This document shows positions 35,285 to 44,700 of a DNA stretch of 64,000 nt, one piece after another. The position numbers and the translations under genes are program-made. Source of the stretch: Macrostomum hystrix (taxonomy: Eukaryota > Platyhelminthes > Macrostomidae). The DNA lies in assembly GCA_950097015.1 (NCBI GenBank), contig CATNEN010000012.1:551501-615500 (forward strand), in the 5' to 3' direction. Position 1 is the stretch's first letter, and the number at the start of each line of letters is the position of its first letter. The notes under the pieces are model-generated. The model was given only the letters and a program-made list of their open reading frames with translations, made no database searches and was not told the origin of the DNA.

Positions 35285-35657
35285 CAGAGGCAGATTTAGG
35301 GGGGGGGCGGGGGGGCAGTCGCCCCCCTAAATTTTAATCATGGGAATAAGATGCCCCCACCAGAAATTTTCGGTCGCTGGCGCCCCTTTTCGGTCGCTGG
35401 CGCCCCTTTTTCAGCCGCTGGCTCCCGTTTTTCAGCCGCTGGCGCCCTTTCTTGGCTCCTGGCGCCCTTTTTCGGCCGCTGGCGCCCCTTTTTCAGCCGC
35501 TGGCTCCCCTTTTTCAGCCGCTGGCTCCCGTTTTTCAGCCGCTGGCGCCCTTTCTTGGCTCCTGGCGCCCTTTTTCGGCCGCTGGCACCCCCTCTGTGAT
35601 TCTCATGGCGCTCCCCTGACACACCGCCCCAAAACAAAATTCCTGGATCTGCCACTG
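35285..35657. mobile_element. Second hAT-like MITE, copy in Helitron unit 1
   Basis: The ends are CAGAGGCAGATTTAGG and, inverted, CAGTGGCAGATCCAGG. The 8-bp duplication ACTGTATA flanks it at 35277-35284 and 35658-35665. It contains G and C tracts and several GCCGCTGGCGCCC-type repeats. Confidence 0.82.
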
Positions 35658-36542
35658 ACTGTATAGAGGAGTGGCTAAGAGACATGTTTCTAAAGAAGTA
35701 ATCAAGAGGGGGCTGTTTGGACAAACTTTTCACTTATTTTTTACTTAAAACGCCCTTAAACAAACTCTTCACTTTTCATTAATGCAGTAAATAAATAAAT
35801 GGTGACCTTCACTATAAAGTTATTACAGAGACGTGAATTGCTTACTGCTTTGCTTTAAATTTCTGCCCCAAAAACAACGGGCAAAAAAAGCTAGTCTATA
35901 TATATAAAAGTGAAAACTCTGTCTGTGTGTGTGTGTGTCTGTCTGTGTGTGTGCAACCTTTTGTCTTTATAGACGCCGAAACCGCTCAACCAAATCGCAC
36001 CAAACTTTGCACATACCTAAAACCACCTACGCTGAGTGCAATAGGCTACTCAAATTCCCGAAAAATCATTTCCTTCCTGCTCAAAAGTGCAAAAAACTGC
36101 TCAAAAATCGTCAAAAAATCACTCAATTCGACATATCGTCGCCCCACTTTGTCAGATTTTCTCCAAATTTGATCCACTTACACTTTACATGTTTTCCGAC
36201 AATGCTGACAATTTTGAACATCTCTACTCAATCCAGAGCAAAGCTGCATCATCTCAAAGTGAGTCACTTTTTGTTTTCCGAGGACAGCCACCCCAACTCC
36301 CCTCCGCCACTCTGCGGGCCAAATTTTATTACAGCCACCCCCTCCCTTCCCCGGGCGCCGAAGCCCCAGACTGTACATTGTATTTCAAGCCGTGAATGTG
36401 CACAGCCCAAACCCCTAGACTGTCTACTGGCCCCCAAGCAGCACTGAGACTGAGTGCGGTGAGTGCGGTGGCGTCCCAGTGCGCAGGGCGATATTTCTCT
36501 CCAGCCAGCCTGGGATAGAAGAGAGAGGCTGGCGATCAACTG

Positions 36543-37499
36543 ATGGGTGGTGTCACTCTGCTGCTGTCTGGAGACTTTAGACAGACGCTGCCTGTGATTC
36601 CGCGTGGCACTCCTGCTGATGAGATTAATGCTTGCCTAAAATCATCTCACCTGTGGCCATCGGTTGTGAAGTTGCACCTACGAACAAACATGAGAGCTAC
36701 AATTCAAGGAGACGAAACAGCTCATGAGTTCTCTGCCAATCTATTGCGAATCGGCAATGGTCTGCTGGAGATTAGCACCGAGGATGGGCAGTCATCGATC
36801 GCTACAATCGGAACCATTGTGCAGTCAGTGCAGGAGCTCAAGGCAAAAGTTTACCCGAACCTGATGGTTCGATATGCTGACGTTGACTGGCTGTCAGAGA
36901 GGGCAATTCTGTGTCCTAGAAATGATGCCGCCAACGAAATTAACTACCAACTGCTTCAGGAGTTGCCAGGTGCAGTTTTCACCTACAAGTCAATTGATAC
37001 AACGTTGACTGATGACACCGCTGTGGAGTATCCTGTTGAGTTTCTGAACTCTCTAGATCCTCCTGCAACTCCATCGCACAACTTGCAGCTGAAAGTTGGG
37101 GCACCAATTATGCTCCTCCGCAACCTGAATGCGCCAAGGCTGTGTAACGGCACCAGACTGATAGTCAGGCGGCTCTTCCCACACGTGATTGAGGCCACGA
37201 TAATGACTGGATCTGGCAGAGGAGAGTCTGTGTTCGTTCCCCGGATTCCAATTATCCCCACGGACCTGCCATTTCAGTTCAAGCGACTGCAGTTCCCTGT
37301 GAGAGTGTGCTTTGCAATGACTATTAACAAGGCTCAGGGACAGTCGCTGAAGGTGGCTGGCATCAACCTGGAGACTCCTTGCTTCTCGCATGGGCAGCTT
37401 TATGTCGCCTGCTCCCGTGTTGGAACTCCAGCTGGCCTATTCATTTTCGCACCAAGGGGAAGAACGAAGAATGTGGTGTATCCCCAGGCCTTGAGGTGA
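36543..37499 (+). pseudogene. Helitron Pif1-like helicase fragment (unit 2)
   Basis: An open frame of 318 residues. It starts just before helicase motif III (LLSGDFRQTLPVIP) and contains LRTNMR, RAILCPRNDAANEI, GAPIMLLRNL, LCNGTRL, FAMTINKAQGQSL and QLYVACSRVGTP, the usual C-terminal motifs of Helitron and Pif1 helicases. The Walker A loop and the whole Rep nuclease are missing, so it cannot be an active helicase. Confidence 0.9.
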
Positions 37500-37651
37500 C
37501 TCGCAAGCAATTAATAGAAAAGTAGTCACGAATTGACCTTGACCTGTCTAACTCTGAACTCTGAAACAGTTTAATTTTGTTTCTTTGACATTGTTATTGT
37601 TATGCCATGGCTATTTTCCTTATGTATACGCGTGTACATGCATACTGTATA

Positions 37652-37925
37652 CAGAGGCAGATTTAGGGGGGGGCGGGGGGCAGTCGCCCCCCCCAAAATT
37701 TTAATCATGGGAATAAGATGCCCCCACCAGGGGCGCCAGTCGCAGCACTGGCGCCCCTTTTCGGCCGCTGGCGCCCCTTTTTCAGCCGCTGGCTCCCGTT
37801 TTTCAGCCGCTGGCGCCCTTTCTTGGCTCCTGGCGCCCTTTTTCGGCCGCTGGCACCCCCTCTGTGATTCTCATGGCGCTCCCCTGACAGACCGCCCCAA
37901 AACAAAATTCCTGGATCTGCCACTG
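37652..37925. mobile_element. Second hAT-like MITE, copy in Helitron unit 2
   Basis: Same ends and same insertion point as the copy in unit 1. The right duplication is ACTGCATA, one change from ACTGTATA. The internal repeat has fewer copies, making it about 100 bp shorter. Confidence 0.8.
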
Positions 37926-38195
37926 ACTGCATAGAGGAGTGGCTAAGAGACATGTTTCTAAAGAAGTAATCAAGAGGGGGCTGTTTGGACAAACTTTTCA
38001 CATATTTTTTACTTAAAACGCCCTTAAACAAACTCTTCACTTTTCATTAATGCAGTAAATAAATAAATGGTGACCTTCACTATAAAGTTAATACAGAGAC
38101 GTGAATTACTTACTGCTTTGCTTTAAATTTCTGCCCCAAAAGCAACGGGCAAAAAAAGCTAGTCTATATATATAAAAGTGAAAACTCTGTCTGTC

Positions 38196-38227
<32 letters not shown>

Positions 38228-38992
38228 CAACCTTTTGTCTTTATAGACGCCGAAACCGCTCAACCAAATCGCACCAAACTTTGCACATACCTAAAACCAC
38301 CTACGCTGAGTACAATAGGCTACTCAAATTCCCGAAAAATCATTTCCTTCCTGCTCAAAAGTGCAAAAAACTGCTCAAAAATCGTCAAAAAATCACTCAA
38401 TTCGACATATCGTCGTCCCACTTTGTCAGATTTTCTCCAAATTAGATCCACTTACACTTTACATGTTTTCCAACAATGCTGTCAAATTTGAACATCTCTA
38501 CTCAATCCAGAGCAAAGCTGCATCATCTCAAAGTGAGTCACTTTTTGTTTTCCGAGGACAGCCACCCCAACTCCCCTCCGCCACTCTGCGGGCCAAATTT
38601 TATTACAGCCACCCCCTCCCTTCCCCGGGCGCCGAAGCCCCAGACTGTACATTGTATTTCAAGCCGTGAATGTACATAGCCCAAACCCCTAGACTGACTA
38701 CTGGCCCCCAAGCAGCACTGAGACTGAGTGCGGTGAGTGCGGTGGCGTCCCAGTGCGCAGGGCTCTCCGGTCAATATTTCTCTCCTGCCAGCCTGGGATA
38801 AGAAGAAAGAGAGAGTCTGGCGTACAGTGCTTTGCTAAAATATACATAGGCTTAGCCTCTCCCACTGAACAGAAGAGAAAGATTTTTCAACACAGGTCCC
38901 CTGTCATTCGGGGAATTTCGGACTACTTCTAACTTTCGGATGCCACCTAAGAAAAGTTTTTTAAGTCGCTTGACTCTTGGTCAAGCGACCTG

Positions 38993-39628
38993 ATGGTTCG
39001 ATATGCTGACGTTGACTGGCTGTCAGAGAGGGCAATTCTGTGTCCTAGAAATGATGCCGCCAACGAAATTAACTACCAACTGCTTCAGGAGTTGCCAGGT
39101 GCAGTTTTCACCTACAAGTCAATTGATACAACGTTGACTGATGACACCGCTGTGGAGTATCCTGTTGAGTTTCTGAACTCTCTAGATCCTCCTGGAACTC
39201 CATCGCACAACTTGCAGCTGAAAGTTGGGGCACCAATTATGCTCCTCCGCAACCTGAATGCGCCAAGGCTGTGTAACGGCACCAGACTGATAGTCAGGCG
39301 GCTCTTCCCACACGTGATTGAGGCCACGATAATGACTGGATCTGGCAGAGGAGAGTCTGTGTTCGTTCCCCGGATTCCAATTATCCCCACGGACCTGCCA
39401 TTTCAGTTCAAGCGACTGCAGTTCCCTGTGAGAGTGTGCTTTGCAATGACTATTAACAAGGCTCAGGGACAGTCGCTGAAGGTGGCTGGCATCAACCTGG
39501 AGACTCCTTGCTTCTCGCATGGGCAGCTTTATGTCGCCTGCTCCCGTGTTGGAACTCCAGCTGGCCTATTCATTTTCGCACCAAGGGGAAGAACGAAGAA
39601 TGTGGTGTATCCCCAGGCCTTGAGGTGA
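38993..39628 (+). pseudogene. Helitron helicase C-terminal fragment (unit 3)
   Basis: An open frame of 211 residues nearly identical to the last two thirds of the unit 2 fragment, from MVRYADVDWLSER to VVYPQALR. The preceding short Rep-like frame is out of register with it, so the join is a deletion scar. Confidence 0.88.
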
Positions 39629-39780
39629 CTCGCAAGCAATTAATAGAAAAGTAGTCACGAATTGACCTTGACCTGTCTAACTCTGAACTCTGAAACAGTT
39701 TAATTTTGTTTCTTTGACATTGTTATTGTTATGCCATGGCTATTTTCCTTATGTATACGCGTGTACATGCATACTGTATA

Positions 39781-40137
39781 CAGAGGCAGATTTAGGGGGG
39801 GGGCGGGGGGGCAGTCGCCCCCCTAAATTTTAATCATGGGAATAAGATGCCCCCACCAGGGGCGCCAGTCGCAGCACTGGCGCCCCTTTTTCGGACGCTG
39901 GCGCCCCTTTTTCAGCCGCTGGCTCCCGTTTTTCAGCCGCTGGCGCCCTTTCTTGGCTCCTGGCGCCCTTTTTCGGCCGCTGGCGCCCCTTTTTCAGCCG
40001 CTGGCTCCCGTTTTTCAGCCACTGGCGCCCTTTCTTGGCTCCTGGCGCCCTTTTTCGGCCGCTGGCACCCCCTCTGTGATTCTCATGGCGCTCCCCTGAC
40101 AGACCGCCCCAAAACAAAATTCCTGGATCTGCCACTG
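39781..40137. mobile_element. Second hAT-like MITE, copy in Helitron unit 3
   Basis: Same insertion point, with ACTGTATA on both sides. The shared site in all three units shows one insertion into an ancestral Helitron, then amplification. Confidence 0.82.
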
Positions 40138-40374
40138 ACTGTATAGAGGAGTGGCTAAGAGACATGTTTCTAAAGAAGTAATCAAGAGGGGGCTGTTTGG
40201 ACAAACTTTTCACTTATTTTTTACTTAAAACGCCCTTAAACAAACTCTTCACTTTTCATTCATGCAGTAAATAAATAGATGGTGACCTTCACTATAAAGT
40301 TAATACAGAGACGTGAATTGCTTACTGCTTTGCTTTAAATTTCTGCCCCAAAAACAACGGGCAAAAAAAGCTAG

Positions 40375-41474
40375 TAAAATATAAGTAAAAATGAATTAGC
40401 AGAAATTTTATTTGAACATATGGTAATATTATTATTCAAGGCACACTACACTTAGCTTCTGGATTCTTATGTTATGGTTATAAATTTAATGTAAGAGTTG
40501 CCTTTACAAATGGATAAATTATTATATTTATTGTTCCTAACCAAATGAAGACATAATGAGTAGTCAAAGTCAAATTTCTATACCATAGTTATGTTTAATC
40601 TAAACTAGCATCTTATTACTAGCTACCACTCTTATTATTGTTAAGATTGTCCTGGATTGGTCTGTTCTGCTCATTCAAAATAATTGAATTTCAAACTACT
40701 ATTTTTCATACTTTATTTGTTTAAATAGTTAGCCAACTTTGCAATGAAGCAGTTAAGTTTACATTTAATAATGACTTCAAAAAATATTATAAACCCATAG
40801 CCCTAGTAATTTTGATAATTTATAGGGTACTGAATGGATAAGTAAGATCTGGAATGGTGAATTTGATATTCTGATAGCTAATAAAATGACTGCAGATTTT
40901 TTTATTAAAATTTGTGACAAGCATCTAGCCTTTTTGGGCAAGACATCTTGCCAGTGGATAGCTGCAGCTATATCCTTGTATTTCCTAAAGCTGTTTAGCT
41001 AATATTTTTCTGTCTATTGAGTGTGGGTCTTCACAATGACTCAAATTTCTACCACAGCTAATGCTTGTAGCCATTTTATTGATGAGTGAACTGATGGGAT
41101 TAAGGGTTAAAGTATCTTGCTCAACAACACTAATAATATTCCTTGGACTGAGTTCTGATCTCCCAACCACAAAGACAGAAATCCAGATCTCTAGCCCATT
41201 TAATCTAACTAGTTATATATATTGGTTATAAGTCACTTATTTGTTTGTCCAACTGTATTCCTTCTTCAGTTTCTCAGAAACACAAGCTGACATATTGGAT
41301 TGAGGTTTCAATCAGCAGTGATTACAGACATCTCCCAGCAACTCAGCCAGCCAACACAGCTGCACAGTGGGTTGCACGGCATCTGCTGCTTCCAACTCGC
41401 CTCGGGGCGGCCAGTCGATCGTTGGCGACGCGCCTCAGTTGTTGCCACAGCCGTCAGCTGACATTGTCGACCCG
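40375..41474. other. A+T-rich region upstream of CYB5R4
   Basis: No gene is supported. It probably holds the CYB5R4 promoter and 5' UTR; the reading frame of exon 1 is open upstream to about 41367 but without an ATG. Confidence 0.5.
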
Positions 41475-41705
41475 ATGTCTGGCCTACAGCCACCCTCGCA
41501 GCCGACCCTGTCGCTTCGTGGCAATGCCACTGGCAGCTTGCGCAACAAGACGGCCCTGCGGCCGGGCCACTCCCTGATGGACTGGGTGCGGCTGTGCAAC
41601 TCGGGTCGCGACATGCTGGGCGGCGCCAGACCGCACGGCGTCTCACCCGCTGAGCTGGCCGAGCACGCCAAACCCGGCGACTGTTGGATGGCGCTCAACG
41701 GCCAG
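41475..41705 (+). CDS. CYB5R4: CYB5R4 exon 1
   Basis: Seventy-seven codons. The ATG at 41475 was chosen because it is the first ATG in frame and gives a leader about the human length before SLMDWVRLCNSGRDM. The exon ends KPGDCWMALNGQ, the start of the b5 domain, at a GTTAGT donor in phase 0. Confidence 0.88.
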
Positions 41706-44700
41706 GTTAGTCGCTGATACTGGATTCCTGAATCAGGACTGGCTGGCGTTTTTGATCCTCACATCAGCCTTCACCTTCCCAGATCCTTGGGTTATAATAT
41801 AGCATTTTGCATTTAACTTTTGCATCGTGACCAGAAATAGCCAAATCCTCTACTCTTTGCATTTAGTTCAGAAGTTTTGCGTCCAATTCTATAAGTTCAG
41901 ATTTCAGAGAGTGCAAAAAGGATTTGTTTACCTAAACAAAGGATAGATTCACAGTTAAGGCTTTTGAGCTGCGCGCTCTTGTGCCATAGACAATTAACGC
42001 ACGTAAAAAGCCTTGTTTGAGCCAATTATTTCCTCCGATAATATATTTCCTCCGATTCCTCCGATAATAAGAGCAAATTCCTGCAGAACAACTGGCTGAC
42101 TCAGTTGGCGCTTCACTGCAGCCTTGAACGCACTGTGTGCCAGCTCCACTGGGTTCAGGAATGGTGAGTATGGCGGCAAGGTGCGGAAGCTGATGCGACC
42201 TTCAAATTCCAGCCCCTGGTGAAACCGAGCCCCATCCAGCAGAATCACACACTGATGGCCTTCTGACAGATGAGCAGCAACGCTCTGGCAGATTCGAGGG
42301 ACCAAAATCTGCACGTGCTCACGGTTCACAGAACCGATCTCAGGGCTATACTCCACCAAGCCTTCAGGATCTTCTGAGAACTGCCTTTCCTCGCACTCGA
42401 AGTATTCCAGCGGTTCTCCGCGCTGCCAAGCCTGGATGACAAGATCTCTTTTGTCTCTGGATATCGTTGCATACTGCCGATGCTCCATGTTAAACTGTTA
42501 GATTTTAACAGAGAAGACTCAGTGCTGCTAAACTCTCTCCCTCTGTGATCTCTGTCAAATTAACGAGCAGTCAAGCTGCTTCTACCATAGACAGCTGCCA
42601 CGAGCTGAGGATTTCCAGTAAGAAAGAAGTTCCAGTCAATCCGGTTGCATGCCGAAATTGATTGCCCGCTGTCGAATTTGAAAGCCCGTCTGTGCATTTT
42701 CTGGCCATAGACACCAATGGGAGGGGAAGGGAGACTGACACATAGACCCTTGCCGAATTTGAAAGCCCGTCTGTGCATTTTCTGGCCATAGACACCAATG
42801 GGAGGGGATGGGAGAGTGACACATAGACCCTTGCCGAAATTGAAAGCCCGTCTGTGCATTTTCTGGCCATAGACACCAATGGGAGGGGATGGGAGACTGA
42901 CACATAGACCCTTGCCGAAATTGAAAGCCCGTCTGTGCATTTTCTGGCCATAGACACCAATGGGACGGGATGGGAGACTGACTCATAGACCCTTGCCGAA
43001 ATTGAAAGCACGTCTGTGCATTTTCTGGCCATAGACACCAATGGGAGGGGATGGGAGACTGACACATAGACCCTTGCCGAAATTGAAAGCCCGTCTGTGC
43101 ATTTTCTGGCCATAGACACCAATGGGAGGGGAAGGGAGACTGACACATAGACCCTTGCCGAATTTGAAAGCCCGTCTGAGCATTTTCTGGCCATAGACAC
43201 CAATGGGAGGGGATGGGAGACTGACACATAGACCCTTGCCGAAATTGAAAGCCCGTCTGTGCATTTTCTGGCCATAGACACCAATGGGAGGGGAAGGGAG
43301 ACTGACACATAGACCCTTGCCGAATTTGAAAGCCCGTCTGTGCATTTTCTGGCCATAGACACCAATGGGAGGGGAAGGGAGACTGACACATAGACCCTTG
43401 CCGAAATTGAAAGCCCGTCTGTGCATTTTCTGGCCATAGACACCAATGGGAGGGGAAGGGAGACTGACACATAGACCCTTGCCGAAATTGAAAGCCCGTC
43501 TGTGCATTTTCTGGCCATAGACACCAATGGGAGGGGAAGGGAGACTGACACATAGACCCTTGCCGAAATTGAAAGCCCGCTGTCCAAAATTGAACGCAAA
43601 AAGCTAAACGCAGAACGCAAAATACATTCATGAACGCTCGACCAGATGATAATGTGACGCCCAGCACAGACAAGAGCGAGAAAACAGGAAAAGTTACAAA
43701 CGTATTTCGAACTGTCGGCGAATGTTGTACGCAGCCTTTAGTTTGACCCCACACGTGTCAGCAATCTCGCGGATTTGAGTTCCTCCCTCAATCGCTCTAA
43801 TGACCAGTTCGTATCGCTCGTTGGAGATCTTTTCGTGGGCCATAGGAGTTTGGGTTTGAGCACCGAAATCTTAAGGCACAGAATAGCTTTTGCAGAATGT
43901 CCTATGGGCTTGTTTTGCTAACCTTTAAATTCTCTCTTTCTTCATTTCTCGGTGTACATGTTTATTTATTAGTTAGGTTAGTTCTGGGTTTGGATAGGGT
44001 GTTCACAGATATTCCTATCCATCCTTTACACTTTCCCTTCCTTACTGGGCCCGATTTCATAAAAAACCTACAAGCGACAAGTGACAATTTGACAAGTTAC
44101 AAGCAACAAGCGACAAGTGACAACGATTTCGGTTTCATAAACCGAAGCTCGCCCTTCGTGTTAAAAATAGATCGTATCTGGTGTCTATGGGCAAACTGTG
44201 AGAAATCGATCCATTTTTGTGGAGACACTTGTGTTGCCTCTTTAGTCTATGGTCCAAAGCCAAACTCCCGGCGGAACTCGAAAATCTGCTTCACTTTTTA
44301 AAGCTACGTTATCATTCTATCACAGTATACTAAATATTCTCTGATCGCAAGTCATTATATATTTATAAAGTGTTCTTACTGTTTGATTATGAAGGAGAAA
44401 GAGGCTGCCAAGCTTTTTCTAAATGATTAATGTTGCCTTTGAAACACCATGCGCATCTCCGATGACGTAGTAAAAGCTACCACAGGCCAAAAATCTCAGG
44501 GTGCAAAGAAGTTGCTCTTGTGGAGTCAGGGCTTTGTTCCTGTGCGTGCTGTGAGAAATAATAGGTCCAACTATTTGCAGCAAGTTCTCCACGTGATCAG
44601 TTCGGAGTCTAAAACGCTCAGAAAAGTAAAAGCCTTGGGGCTGGAAATTAATACGTTCCTTGAATGTCCTTGGAAATTGTCTTGCCAGCATTGCCAACTC

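Larger units (their letters stand above)
32430..35894 (+). mobile_element. Helitron unit 1 (composite, with hAT insertion and second 5' segment)
   Basis: This 3465-bp unit starts with a normal 5' terminus, is interrupted by a hAT element at 32956-33853, resumes, and then at about 33905 begins the 5' segment again without the TC terminus. It carries a frameshifted helicase fragment (about 34522-35127) and a second nested hAT at 35285-35657. Confidence 0.85.
35895..38162 (+). mobile_element. Helitron unit 2 (longest helicase fragment)
   Basis: A 2268-bp unit with intact TC and CTAG ends. It lacks the Rep domain and the Walker A part of the helicase but keeps the rest of the helicase in frame. 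It contains a nested hAT copy at 37652-37925. Confidence 0.9.
32430..40374 (+). mobile_element. Head-to-tail tandem array of three Helitrons
   Basis: Three units abut directly: 32430-35894, 35895-38162 and 38163-40374. Each begins TCTATATATATAAAAGTG and ends with a GCCC...GGGC hairpin followed by AAAAAAAGCTAG, the TC...CTAG hallmark of Helitrons. The outer flanks are A (32429) and T (40375), the canonical A|T insertion. There are no target duplications and no bases between units. Helitrons move by rolling-circle replication, and read-through of the 3' end is known to produce such concatemers. None of the units encodes the HUH Rep nuclease, so all are non-autonomous. Confidence 0.93.
38163..40374 (+). 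mobile_element. Helitron unit 3 (retains the probable Rep start)
   Basis: A 2212-bp unit with intact ends. Unlike units 1 and 2 it keeps about 170 bp after the CTGGCG point, including an ATG opening MPPKKSFLSRLTLGQAT, which resembles the basic start of a Helitron Rep-helicase ORF. The frame then hits a stop where a deletion joins it to the helicase tail at about 38990. It contains a nested hAT at 39781-40137. Confidence 0.88.

Noticed and set aside
42571-43754. Three overlapping minus-strand frames of 174-372 residues
   Set aside because: They are translations of the 81-bp array. No unique domain outside the array supports them.
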